From positions 276,015-340,014 of the forward strand of contig NZ_LYCS01000003.1 of assembly GCF_001659985.1 (NCBI RefSeq): 64,000 bases of DNA, read 5' to 3'. A program made the translations under genes and the position numbers. Positions 29,113 to 38,208 of the stretch are shown one piece after another; within the stretch, counting starts at the first letter, position 1; each line of letters opens with the position of its first letter. The notes under the pieces were generated by a model that was not told the DNA's origin, did not search any database, and saw only the letters and a list, made by a program, of their open reading frames with translations. Source of the stretch: Oceanobacillus sp. Castelsardo (lineage in GTDB: Bacteria > Bacillota > Bacilli > Bacillales > Amphibacillaceae).

Positions 29113-29934
29113 TTAACCTTTCACTGCACTCGCTGTAATACCTTCCATAATCTTATCACTAAAGAATAGGAAAGCAATGATGATAGGAAGTACACTGATA
29201 ACTAAAGTTGCCCCGATGGCTCCCCAGTCAGTCATATACTGTCCGATAAAGTTTTGAATCCCCACTGTTAACGTTTTATATTTATCGGAGCTTATAAATG
29301 TATTAACAAATACGAACTCATTCCAGTTGTATATCATGTTAATGATAACTGTTGTAGACATAATTGGTGCCGATATTGGCAAAATAATTCGGAAAAACAG
29401 TCGATGAATCGAACTTCCGTCAATAATTGCAGCTTCTTCAATCTCACGTGGAATCGTAGTATAGAACCCAAGTAAGATCATGACAGTAATTGGTAAGTTA
29501 TACGTAACATAGGTAATGACAATGGATAAAGGATTATCAATTAAATTTGCATTTAAAAACATGTTATATAATGGAATCAACGCAGAATGAATCGGAATCA
29601 TGAGTCCAACCATAATTAACCCTAGCACTAAACCACTCAATTTCCATTTCATTCTAGTGATTGCGAATGTTGCCATACTTGCAACCAAAATCGTTAGGAC
29701 TGTTGCAACAACGGTTATCCATATACTATTCCAGAAATATGTCCCAATACCTCCATCAAACACCTTTAGGTAATTCTCCCATTTTGGATCAGTAGGAAAG
29801 GCGAATGGATTACCCGCAAAGATTTCCTGATTTGTTTTTAAAGAGAACATGAATAACCATAAGATCGGAAATATTTGAAATAAAGCAACAAGACTCAAAC
29901 AAACATAAAGTAAGATATATCCTATTCGACGCAT
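29113..29934 (-). CDS. Sugar ABC transporter permease, MalG type
   Basis: 273 residues, six helices. The EAA loop reads EIEEAAIIDGSSIHRLFFRIILPISAPIM, as in carbohydrate uptake (CUT1) permeases, and the protein ends KIMEGITASAVKG like many MalG proteins. It pairs with the MalF-type gene 14 bases upstream. The cluster has no ATPase gene, so it probably shares a general MsmX-type ATPase encoded elsewhere. The likely substrate is xylo-oligosaccharides. Confidence 0.92.
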   Translation of the reverse strand: MRRIGYILLYVCLSLVALFQIFPILWLFMFSLKTNQEIFAGNPFAFPTDPKWENYLKVFDGGIGTYFWNSIWITVVATVLTILVASMATFAITRMKWKLSGLVLGLIMVGLMIPIHSALIPLYNMFLNANLIDNPLSIVITYVTYNLPITVMILLGFYTTIPREIEEAAIIDGSSIHRLFFRIILPISAPIMSTTVIINMIYNWNEFVFVNTFISSDKYKTLTVGIQNFIGQYMTDWGAIGATLVISVLPIIIAFLFFSDKIMEGITASAVKG

Positions 29935-29948
29935 AATCTAAACCACCT

Positions 29949-30827
29949 TTAATATTGAATTTCATCTTTGCTAGCAGTCAGTTTCTGAATAATCACTGTA
30001 ACGATTAAAGTTATGATCAGTAATAAGAACCCTATTGCACTACCATAGCCAAAATTATAACTGGAGAATGCCAATTTATACATATAGGATGCCATTACTT
30101 CACTTGCACCATTTGGTCCGCCACTTGTCATAACATAAATTAGGTCAAAGTACTTCAAAGATCCAACTATAGATAAGACAATGGTCACTTTAAATACATT
30201 CATAATTAGAGGGACTTTAATTTTTAATGCGATTTGCAGTGGTGTTGCTCCATCAATTTTAGCTGCTTCAATTAATGATTCTGGAATATTCTTTAGTGCA
30301 GCATAGTAGATTAAGATATAAAATCCAGCATATTGCCAAATAATCGGAATAAAGATAGCATAAAGTACAATGCTTGGATCAGCTAACCATGCTGGAGGAT
30401 TATCAATGCCAAACCACATTAAAATGCTATTCAGCATACCATTTGAAGGATTATAAATTTTAATCCATAGTTGCGCAATAGCAACAGAAGATAAAAGCAT
30501 AGGTATCAAATATATTTTTCTCAAAAGGTTTGCGCCTTTAATTTTAGAAGCTAATATTAATGCAACTGCTAAATACCCTATTAAACTAATTGCAGAAAAC
30601 AATGCTAACAAAAAGGAATGTAATGTACTTTCCCAAAACTTTGAATCCTGTAATGCAGCAATATAATTATTTAAACCAATAAATTCCATCGCTCCTATTC
30701 CATCCCAGTCCATTAATCCGAAATATCCGGATAGAATTAATGGAATAACAATAAGTACTACAATTAAAAGGAGGGCAGGAAAAGTATATAGAAAGATTAT
30801 CCATTTATTGGACATTACTTTATTCAT
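29949..30827 (-). CDS. Sugar ABC transporter permease, MalF type
   Basis: About 292 residues, six helices. The EAA loop is SLIEAAKIDGATPLQIALKIKVPLIMNVF. The segment FPALLLIVVLIVIPLILSGYFGLMDWDGIG is the usual N-terminal helix and periplasmic loop of CUT1 MalF proteins. The start is taken at 30827 rather than the ATG at 30842 because GGGGTTG lies just ahead and the N-terminus fits the family better. Second gene of the binding protein-MalF-MalG transcript. Confidence 0.91.
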   Translation of the reverse strand: MNKVMSNKWIIFLYTFPALLLIVVLIVIPLILSGYFGLMDWDGIGAMEFIGLNNYIAALQDSKFWESTLHSFLLALFSAISLIGYLAVALILASKIKGANLLRKIYLIPMLLSSVAIAQLWIKIYNPSNGMLNSILMWFGIDNPPAWLADPSIVLYAIFIPIIWQYAGFYILIYYAALKNIPESLIEAAKIDGATPLQIALKIKVPLIMNVFKVTIVLSIVGSLKYFDLIYVMTSGGPNGASEVMASYMYKLAFSSYNFGYGSAIGFLLLIITLIVTVIIQKLTASKDEIQY

Positions 30828-30945
30828 ATCACACAACCCCATAACTTTATTAAGATTGGAAAAGGACTATCCATTATTTAATAAGGATACGTCCTTTTCT
30901 ATTTCAATTAATTAAATGAATTACAAATCTAATCTATGAGTTTTA

Positions 30946-32253
30946 TTACTCTGCTGCAAGTGCATCTTCTTGCGTCTTCGCAAATTCTTCTGGTGTTATT
31001 TCGCCACCAAATAGTGCTTGAATCATATCTAAGTGTACTTGGGCTACATCAGCACTCATTTGAACGTCAGCATATAAAGTAATATTCGTTGCTGAATTTA
31101 AATCATTCAAAACATCTACATACATTTGTGGAAGATCTAGAGAATCGACATTAACTTTTGTAGCAGGAATAATTCCTACATCTGTTACTGCTCTTTCTCC
31201 CCATTGTTGTACAAAGTAAGAAGTAAATGCTTTTGCTTCTTCTTTGACATCGGAATTTTCAGAAACAAATAATCCTACTCCAGGGCCACCTACATAGCTA
31301 TTTGTATCTCCCATTCCATCCACAGATGGGAATTTGAAATAACCTACCGAGTCTCTAAATTCTTGTGGAATATCTTCGTTTGTTGTAAAGTTTGGAAGAT
31401 CCCAAGTTGCGATTAAGTACATTGCTGCTTGTTCTCCCATAAACATACTTTTTGCTTCCTCATCAGCAAGACCATTAAATCCTTGGACAAAAGAATCTTC
31501 ATTTACTAATTTTTGAACTTCATCAGCTGCTTGAACTAATGCCGGGTCCTCAAAAGATCCTTCACGCTCAATTGCTTTTGTCAATACATCTTCGTCTCCG
31601 CCAAGTCTATTAGCTAAATACATATACCACATGGAACCTGTCCATGCATCTCTATTACCAAGTGCAATTGGATTCACACCGTTTTCATTTAATGTAGTGA
31701 CTATTTCTTTTAATTCATCTAATGTTTGTGGTTCTTCTAAACCATACTCATCAAATATTTTTTTGTTATAAAAAATGGTAGAAATATTTAGCTCTAATGG
31801 TAGCCCATAAGTTGTATCATCAACAGAAAATGCTTCTGTTGTTCCTGATACAAAGCTATCCGATAAATCGCTTTCAACTATGTCATCAAGTGGTGCATAC
31901 ATATTACCTTTTACATATGGTTCCATATATCCAGCTGCCCATGTCATACCAACGTCAGGTAATTCATCAGATGTAGAAAGAACTTTTATTTTATCTTTGT
32001 ATTGCTCATTACTTAGGACTTCTAAGTCTATCTTAATATCCGGATTCTCTTTCTCGAAATCTGCTATGATTTCATTTACGACTTTATGGTGCTGAGCAGA
32101 ACTACCTTCTGGCCATAAATGCATGAATTTCACAGTTTTAGCACCTGAAGCAGACTCACTTTCTTTATCTTCGTCGTCTCCACCACAAGCAGCTAGTATT
32201 ACTACAGAAACTAGAAACACCACCATAATTGTAATCGCTTTCTTTAATTTCAT
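30946..32253 (-). CDS. Sugar ABC transporter substrate-binding lipoprotein
   Basis: 435 residues. Lipoprotein signal peptide with lipobox ILAAC (Cys at about 23), a Gly/Asp/Ser linker, then an extracellular solute-binding protein family 1 fold: KTVKFMHLWPEG, DIKIDLEVLSNEQYKDKI, DVGMTWAAGYMEPYV, AAMYLIATWDLPNF. It delivers an oligosaccharide to the MalF/MalG pair that follows. Divergent from xylR, with a XylR-like operator between them. Substrate by context: xylo-oligosaccharides. Confidence 0.93.
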   Translation of the reverse strand: MKLKKAITIMVVFLVSVVILAACGGDDEDKESESASGAKTVKFMHLWPEGSSAQHHKVVNEIIADFEKENPDIKIDLEVLSNEQYKDKIKVLSTSDELPDVGMTWAAGYMEPYVKGNMYAPLDDIVESDLSDSFVSGTTEAFSVDDTTYGLPLELNISTIFYNKKIFDEYGLEEPQTLDELKEIVTTLNENGVNPIALGNRDAWTGSMWYMYLANRLGGDEDVLTKAIEREGSFEDPALVQAADEVQKLVNEDSFVQGFNGLADEEAKSMFMGEQAAMYLIATWDLPNFTTNEDIPQEFRDSVGYFKFPSVDGMGDTNSYVGGPGVGLFVSENSDVKEEAKAFTSYFVQQWGERAVTDVGIIPATKVNVDSLDLPQMYVDVLNDLNSATNITLYADVQMSADVAQVHLDMIQALFGGEITPEEFAKTQEDALAAE

Positions 32254-32327
32254 AATAAACCCCCTCCAAGTTATTATTTTTCGCTTATGTTATATAAGCT
32301 TGTTTTTATAATAGCAAAATGAACATC

Positions 32328-32350
32328 GTTTGTCTAGTGGATGAACAAAG
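32328..32350. promoter_or_regulatory. XylR-like operator between the ABC operon and xylR
   Basis: GTTTGTCTAGTGGATGAAC with AAAG beyond matches the site before xylA1 at 15 of 19 core positions and over the AAAG flank. Lying between the divergent binding-protein and xylR genes, it could mediate both repression of transport and autoregulation. Confidence 0.75.
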
Positions 32351-32416
32351 TTTGTTTTTATGTTATGATAGTGTCATGCTATACTATTTAAAAACTGGAG
32401 AAAGAGTTGAAAGTCA

Positions 32417-33613
32417 ATGAAGCAGAAAAAAACGTGGAATCAACATGTTGTAAAAAAAGAAAACAAAGCATTAGTTCTAGAGAAAATAATAGAGAACTCC
32501 CCTATCTCAAGAGCAGATATAGCTAGCTCCACTGGCTTAAATAAAGGAACGGTCTCTTCTCTAGTAAATGAGTTACTAGAGGAACAATTAATATACGAAT
32601 CAGGACCCGGTAAATCTAGTGGTGGTAGAAGACCAGTAATGTTACTTTTTAATCAAGTAGCTGGTTATTCCATTGGGATTGATTTAGGTGTTAATTATAT
32701 TTTAGGCGTACTAACTGACTTAAAAGGTAATATATGTTCAGAGAAGAAAGTATCATTTAACAACTTAACGTATGAAGAAATACTTGATAAATTATTTAAA
32801 ATCATTGACAGCCTTATCTCTTCTACCACATCTAGCCCATATGGAATTGTAGGAATTGGGATTGGTGTTCCTGGAGTTGTAGATAGTTACAAGAAAATCT
32901 TACTTGCTCCCAACCTAAATTGGAGAAATGTAGATTTAAAAGCAGTACTAGTAGAGAAGTATAATATCCCTGTCATAATAGAAAATGAAGCAAATGCTGG
33001 AGCGTATGGTGAGAAAAAATTTGGAGTTGGAAAAAACCATAATAATATTGTCTATGTAAGTGTTGGTATTGGGATTGGTGTTGGCCTTATTTTAAACGGA
33101 AACCTGTATAGTGGAAATAATGGCTTTTCTGGAGAATTGGGCCATATGACGATTGAAGTGAATGGAACAAAATGCAGCTGTGGAAATCAAGGTTGCTGGG
33201 AGTTATATGCTTCGGAAAAATCTTTATTACTAGATGCAAAACGGTCTGACTTACAAAATACAGAAGATTTCAGCCTAGAAACAATTATTGATCGTGCTAA
33301 TTCTGGAGAATCTGACTCTATACACTTATTTGAAAAAACCGGAAAATATTTAGGTGTAGGTATTAACAATATAATTAATATATTTAACCCTGAACAGGTT
33401 ATTATTGGTAATCGTATGGCAGAGGCCGAAAAATGGATAAGGAAACCATTAATTGATTGGATTAAAAATCAAACGTTATGGTTTAGCCAGAAAGATCTTA
33501 AAGTAGACTTTTCCAACCTATTAACTCACTCAACCGCATTAGGAGTTGCAGCCTTTTCTGCTGAGGACTTTTTATATCATAATATATACAATGATGACAT
33601 TTCAGTAATTTAA
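32417..33613 (+). CDS. xylR: ROK-family xylose repressor XylR
   Basis: 398 residues. The N-terminal winged helix has ISRADIASSTGLNKGTVSSLVNELLEEQLI, followed by GGRRPVML. The ROK sugar-kinase-like domain starts with SIGIDLGVNYILGVLTDL and carries IVGIGIGVPGVVD and the zinc site GTKCSCGNQGCWELYAS. XylR proteins release DNA on binding xylose. Four similar operator sequences in the island are its likely targets. It is monocistronic, with a terminator after it. Confidence 0.92.
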   Translation: MKQKKTWNQHVVKKENKALVLEKIIENSPISRADIASSTGLNKGTVSSLVNELLEEQLIYESGPGKSSGGRRPVMLLFNQVAGYSIGIDLGVNYILGVLTDLKGNICSEKKVSFNNLTYEEILDKLFKIIDSLISSTTSSPYGIVGIGIGVPGVVDSYKKILLAPNLNWRNVDLKAVLVEKYNIPVIIENEANAGAYGEKKFGVGKNHNNIVYVSVGIGIGVGLILNGNLYSGNNGFSGELGHMTIEVNGTKCSCGNQGCWELYASEKSLLLDAKRSDLQNTEDFSLETIIDRANSGESDSIHLFEKTGKYLGVGINNIINIFNPEQVIIGNRMAEAEKWIRKPLIDWIKNQTLWFSQKDLKVDFSNLLTHSTALGVAAFSAEDFLYHNIYNDDISVI

Positions 33614-33655
33614 ATTGCTTCATAAATAGCATGATAGTATAGCATTGTAGTCTCT

Positions 33656-33688
33656 GGTCTATTTAAACCTAATAGACCTTCTATTTTT
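33656..33688 (+). terminator. Terminator of xylR
   Basis: GGTCTATT pairs with AATAGACC around a 7-base loop and is followed shortly by CTATTTTT. Confidence 0.75.
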
Positions 33689-33742
33689 CACATTAAGTAA
33701 GGGTTTTCTTTAATACTAAAAAATTGACCGAGGTGAAGGTAC

Positions 33743-35356
33743 ATGTCAACAATACAAAATCCAATCTTAACAGGGTTTAACCCAGATCCTAGCATTTGTC
33801 GTGCAGGTGAAGATTATTATATTGCGGTATCCACATTTGAATGGTTCCCAGGAGTAGGAATCTACCATTCTAAAGATTTAAAAAACTGGCGTTTAGTTTC
33901 TAGACCATTAAACCGTTTAAGTCAATTAAATATGATGGGAAACCCAGATTCTGGTGGTATTTGGGCTCCAGCGCTTTCCTATAGTGATGGTAAGTTCTGG
34001 CTCATTTATACAGATGTTAAAGTAACGGAAGGACAGTGGAAAGATAGCCATAATTACCTTGTTACTTGCGATACAATTGATGGTGAATGGTCCGAACCAA
34101 TTCACATAAATAGCTCTGGGTTTGACCCTTCTCTATTCCACAATGATGATGGAAGAAAATATTTCCTAAATATGCTTTGGGATCATCGCATCGGCAATCA
34201 TAATTTTTATGGTATTGTACTGCAAGAATATGATGCAGAAAAGCAAAAGCTTGTTGGTAAAAAAGAAGTTATTTTCAAAGGTACTGACATAAAATTAACG
34301 GAAGCACCGCATCTGTACAAATTGAATGGCTATTATTACCTGTTAACAGCAGAAGGTGGCACCAAGTATGATCACCAAGCAACCATTGCACGTTCCAAAG
34401 ACCTTTTAGGGCCATACGAAGTACATCCTGATAACCCATTAATCTCATCTTTTGCACATCCAAGAAATCCATTGCAAAAAGCAGGGCATGCGTCTATTGT
34501 ACAAACACACACAGACGAATGGTTCTTGGTTCATTTAACAGGCCGTCCATTACCAAAAGAAGGACAACCTTTACTAGACCCACGCGGATTTTGCCCACTT
34601 GGCCGCGAAACTGCGATTCAACGGTTAGAGTGGAAAAATGCTTGGCCTTATATCGTTGGTGGAAACCAGCCTTCCCTAGAAATAGAAGGTCCAACTATTG
34701 ACGAAGTAAAATGGGAACCCGATTACAATGAAAAAGATGATTTTGATTCGGATAAACTAAATTTAAATTTCCAAACCTTACGAATTCCTTTAGGAGAGAA
34801 CATTGTTTCATTAAAAGATAATCCAGGCCACTTACGACTATATGGTAGGGAATCTTTAACTTCTAAATTTACACAAGCTCATGTAGCAAGACGTTGGCAG
34901 CACTTCAACTTCACAGCAGAAACAAAAGTAGCATTCAAACCAGAATCCTTCCAGCAAGCTGCTGGGATCGTCAATTACTATAATACAGAAAACTGGACTG
35001 CCCTTCAGATTACTTGGAATGAAGAAAAGGGAAGAGTACTTGATCTAACAACATGTGATAACTTTACCTTTAATCAACCTCTTCAAGGTAATGAAATTGT
35101 GATACCTAAGGACGTGGAATATGTTTACCTTCGCGTCGATGTGAAAACGAACATTTATCAATATTCGTATTCCTTTGACGGTGACAATTGGGAAAGGATC
35201 CCTGTAGAATTCTACTCCTACAAACTATCTGATGATTATATCCGTGGCGGTGGATTCTTCACCGGCGCATTTGTTGGGATGCAGTGTCAAGATACTTCTG
35301 GTGAAGGAAAGGCTGCAGACTTTGATTATTTTGTTTACAAGCCTGAAGAAAAATAG
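33743..35356 (+). CDS. xynB: Beta-xylosidase, GH43 (GH43_11 type)
   Basis: Releases xylose from the ends of xylo-oligosaccharides in the cytoplasm; there is no signal peptide. 537 residues: a five-bladed propeller (about 1-315) and a C-terminal beta-sandwich. The three catalytic residues are in place: Asp15 (NPDPS), Asp128 (GFDPS) and Glu187 (TEAPH), the same numbers as in the Geobacillus XynB3 enzyme as I recall. Normal full length. GAGGTGAAG lies before the ATG. No XylR-like operator is obvious in the 130 bases after xylR, so read-through or another control is possible. Confidence 0.95.
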   Translation: MSTIQNPILTGFNPDPSICRAGEDYYIAVSTFEWFPGVGIYHSKDLKNWRLVSRPLNRLSQLNMMGNPDSGGIWAPALSYSDGKFWLIYTDVKVTEGQWKDSHNYLVTCDTIDGEWSEPIHINSSGFDPSLFHNDDGRKYFLNMLWDHRIGNHNFYGIVLQEYDAEKQKLVGKKEVIFKGTDIKLTEAPHLYKLNGYYYLLTAEGGTKYDHQATIARSKDLLGPYEVHPDNPLISSFAHPRNPLQKAGHASIVQTHTDEWFLVHLTGRPLPKEGQPLLDPRGFCPLGRETAIQRLEWKNAWPYIVGGNQPSLEIEGPTIDEVKWEPDYNEKDDFDSDKLNLNFQTLRIPLGENIVSLKDNPGHLRLYGRESLTSKFTQAHVARRWQHFNFTAETKVAFKPESFQQAAGIVNYYNTENWTALQITWNEEKGRVLDLTTCDNFTFNQPLQGNEIVIPKDVEYVYLRVDVKTNIYQYSYSFDGDNWERIPVEFYSYKLSDDYIRGGGFFTGAFVGMQCQDTSGEGKAADFDYFVYKPEEK

Positions 35357-35366
35357 GTTAAAAATA

Positions 35367-35398
35367 CCCTAAGCATATCGGTATGCTTAGGGATTTTT
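35367..35398 (+). terminator. Bidirectional terminator between xynB and pit
   Basis: CCCTAAGCATA pairs perfectly with TATGCTTAGGG over TCGG, with TTTTT on one side and AAAAA on the other. It serves both convergent genes. Confidence 0.96.
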
Positions 35399-35400
35399 AA

Positions 35401-36387
35401 TTAAAATAGATTTAAAACAAAACAGAATAGTCCACCTAAAATAGCTGAAATTGGGAGGGTAATAACCCAAGTAATGACCATCCGCTTCGCTACTCCCCAG
35501 TTAACTCCTTTAACACGATGCGATGATCCCACACCTAGAATTGCTGAGGAAATAACATGGGTAGTACTTACAGGTAAATGAATTAAAGTTGCCCCAAAGA
35601 TTACAGCAGCACCCGTCAAATCAGCCGCTACCCCATTCACTGGGCGTATTTTCATAATCTTTCCACCAACCGTTTTAATAATTCTCCAACCACCAACTGA
35701 CGTTCCGAGCGCCATTGCTGTAGCACAAGATAATTGAACCCAGAAAGGTACATCTGTCGTATCGTGTAAACCGCCGACAATCAATGCCATCGTAATAATC
35801 CCCATTGACTTTTGAGCATCATTTGTCCCATGGGCATAGGATTGAACAGCTGCAGTTAATATTTGTACTCTACGGAAGCGTTTGTTTGTCTTGGCAAGAT
35901 TAGCATTTTTGAAAAGAACTTTAATAATGGCGTATAGTAAGTAACCGACAACAAATGCAATAATCGGTGAAAGAAGAAGTCCTTCTAAAATGGATAAAAA
36001 ACCACCGAAATGAACAGCTTGAAGGCCGGCTGCAACAATGACAGCACCAGTTATTGCTCCAATAATCGCATGGGATGAACTACTCGGAATTCCAAAATAC
36101 CAAGTGATTAAATTCCAAGCAATTGCAGCAAATAAAGCCCCCAGGATAACAGTTAGGCCATTTTCCAATTCAAATGGATCGGCAATTCCACTTGTAATCG
36201 TCTGTGCAACACCTGTAAATGTTAACGCACCAACAAAGTTCATGATTGCGGCAAGTATAATTGCCTTTCTTGGCGATAAGGCCCTTGTTGATACAGATGT
36301 TGCAATGGCGTTAGCAGTATCATGAAAACCATTGATGAAATCAAAGACTAATGCAAATATGACAATTAATATGATAACTAATTCCAT
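35401..36387 (-). CDS. pit: Inorganic phosphate transporter, Pit family
   Basis: 328 residues with about ten helices; low-affinity metal-phosphate/H+ symport. The PHO4 signatures are duplicated as usual: FDFINGFHDTANAIATSVSTRALSP near the start and QSYAHGTNDAQKSMGIITMAL in the second half, plus GIPSSSSHAIIG and LPVSTTHVISSAILGVG. It lies 13 bases after the DUF47 gene, the same order as B. subtilis ykaA-pit. Confidence 0.95.
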   Translation of the reverse strand: MELVIILIVIFALVFDFINGFHDTANAIATSVSTRALSPRKAIILAAIMNFVGALTFTGVAQTITSGIADPFELENGLTVILGALFAAIAWNLITWYFGIPSSSSHAIIGAITGAVIVAAGLQAVHFGGFLSILEGLLLSPIIAFVVGYLLYAIIKVLFKNANLAKTNKRFRRVQILTAAVQSYAHGTNDAQKSMGIITMALIVGGLHDTTDVPFWVQLSCATAMALGTSVGGWRIIKTVGGKIMKIRPVNGVAADLTGAAVIFGATLIHLPVSTTHVISSAILGVGSSHRVKGVNWGVAKRMVITWVITLPISAILGGLFCFVLNLF

Positions 36388-36400
36388 TGGTTATCCCTCA

Positions 36401-37018
36401 TCACGCGTTTTTCATCATAATACTTTGAAGTGTACTTGCAACATCCTGACAACAATCAGAAATATCCTCCAACGTATCATATATTTCTTTATATTGAATG
36501 ACCTTAATTGGGTCCTTTTCATTTTGGAAAAGGTCCTTCAACGAGTCATGATACAAGCCGTCACATTTACTCTCATAATCCTTAATCTGAATCGCATGGC
36601 TTTCCAAATCCTTCAATCGTCCATTTGCTAATAATTCTAAGGAGGTTACTATTTCCTTCGAACACTTATGAATATAATCTGTGAATCGATTCATAAATTC
36701 ATTAGAGGATAGGATCTGGAAAATTTCCATATAAGCGGTAAATTCCTCCATCCCATCAACAATATCATCCAAATTCATTGTTAATTGGAGAATATCTTCC
36801 CTCTCAATAGGTGTAATAAATGTGTCATTTAAATCCTTGATGATGGTATGTACCTTATCATCTGCAATGGATTCGTATTCTTTAATTTTTTCTGCAAACT
36901 CCTTCAGTGTTTCAGCGTCTTTTACCTTGTACTCCACAAAGTACTCTACTGTTTTGTCTAGATGTGTAGCAAAGTCTACTAAGTAAAGTAGAAATTTATC
37001 AGGTTCTCTTTTGAACAT
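36401..37018 (-). CDS. DUF47 (PhoU-like) partner of Pit
   Basis: 205 residues, all-helical PhoU-like bundle with EYESIADDKVHTIIKDLNDTFITPIEREDILQL, the DUF47 signature with acidic metal-binding positions. Such proteins are almost always coupled to Pit and are thought to regulate it. B. subtilis YkaA is the counterpart. First gene of the two-gene operon. An AGGA-type ribosome site precedes the ATG. Confidence 0.92.
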   Translation of the reverse strand: MFKREPDKFLLYLVDFATHLDKTVEYFVEYKVKDAETLKEFAEKIKEYESIADDKVHTIIKDLNDTFITPIEREDILQLTMNLDDIVDGMEEFTAYMEIFQILSSNEFMNRFTDYIHKCSKEIVTSLELLANGRLKDLESHAIQIKDYESKCDGLYHDSLKDLFQNEKDPIKVIQYKEIYDTLEDISDCCQDVASTLQSIMMKNA

Positions 37019-37157
37019 GCTGTATCCTCCAATGTCTACATCCCTAATTCATGTTTATTTATCTTCCCCAATCAATTGGGTATTATGAATAAAAAGGAAT
37101 TGTAAAATATATCTGAATGAAATTACCTAACAATATTACCATTACCATATAAAAAAA

Positions 37158-37204
37158 TAAAAGGAAGAAGACTCCTGTTTATTACAGAAATCATCTTCCT
37201 TTTA
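37158..37204 (-). terminator. Terminator of the lipoprotein pair
   Basis: AAGGAAGA pairs with TCTTCCTT across a long loop; on the minus strand it is followed by TTTTATTTTTTT. Confidence 0.75.
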
Positions 37205-37250
37205 CTTTGTAACCATTATATAGGGTCCATACTCTGGAAAATTCAATCCC

Positions 37251-38192
37251 TTATTCGTTTTCATTCCAAGGAATAACTTTTTCAACGGTTTGGTTATCGT
37301 TGTATTTATTCGTTTTGACTAAATCACCTACAAGTTTTTGACCTTTACTACCGTAGGCTTCTTCTATTTCATTCCATTGCCAAAGTGGATCGAATTCGAT
37401 AACAAAGTCCTTATCTTCAAGGTATTCATACTCCATTTTCAACTCAAAAGAACCATCAGGCTTAATTTGCGCTGTATCTCTATTGCTTCCAAATGACCCT
37501 TTAATTTCGGCTCCCTCAAGTAAATTACTTCTACCTTGCAAATAATAAAATTCCTTGTCTTCGGTAATTTCATCTACCTCAATCCATACACGTGGGTCAC
37601 CATAGTCCTCAGGAAGTTCATTCCACTCTGGTACTGCAAAGGTTAAATCCGATTTATTACTCGGATCATAATGAACACTTACTTCAGCTTTTTTCAGAAT
37701 ATCGCCAAAGACTTCATGTTTATATATAATGGGCCCTTCTAATTTCTGGCCTTTATCGCCATAGTGTCTAAGTACTGGGTCATCTTGAACATTATCAAAG
37801 TCAAAGCGTACAACAATTTCAGCTTCCCCATATTGATGATGCTCTAGCTCCATCGTAAAACTTCCATCATCTTGAACCAATTCTGTCGTATCCGCAAATA
37901 CTTCATCTTCGGAAACATACAATTCTCCTACAAGTCTTGACCCTGGTATGAGGTTACTTTGCCCTTCAATAACAAATTTACCGTCCTGTTCTATTACTTT
38001 TCCACCCAATTCAATTACAAAATCCCCTAAATCTTGGGATTTCCCCTTCTTATCGTTCTTTTCTTCAGCAGATACCTCTTTACTATCCTTATTATCCGCA
38101 TTACTACTCGATTTATTTTCACTTGTGCCACATGCACCTAACACTAATAAACAAAGGAATAAACTAATGATTCCATACCATTTCTTATTCAA
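37251..38192 (-). CDS. Lipoprotein with two copies of an SNLxxGAxxxG repeat domain
   Basis: 313 residues. Lipobox LVLGAC (Cys about 21), a charged Ser/Lys/Asp/Glu linker to about residue 55, then two related beta-rich repeats: the first with EGQSNLIPGSRLVGELYVSED and DGSFTMELEHH, the second with QGRSNLLEGAEIKGSFG and DGSFELKMEYEY. It is a paralogue of the first half of the gene upstream and shares DPRVW.EV and AYGSKGQKLVGDLV with it. TTG start with GGGGGGGA ahead. Cell-surface location is clear; function unknown. Confidence 0.85.
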   Translation of the reverse strand: MNKKWYGIISLFLCLLVLGACGTSENKSSSNADNKDSKEVSAEEKNDKKGKSQDLGDFVIELGGKVIEQDGKFVIEGQSNLIPGSRLVGELYVSEDEVFADTTELVQDDGSFTMELEHHQYGEAEIVVRFDFDNVQDDPVLRHYGDKGQKLEGPIIYKHEVFGDILKKAEVSVHYDPSNKSDLTFAVPEWNELPEDYGDPRVWIEVDEITEDKEFYYLQGRSNLLEGAEIKGSFGSNRDTAQIKPDGSFELKMEYEYLEDKDFVIEFDPLWQWNEIEEAYGSKGQKLVGDLVKTNKYNDNQTVEKVIPWNENE

Positions 38193-38208
38193 ATCGGATC
38201 CCCCCCTA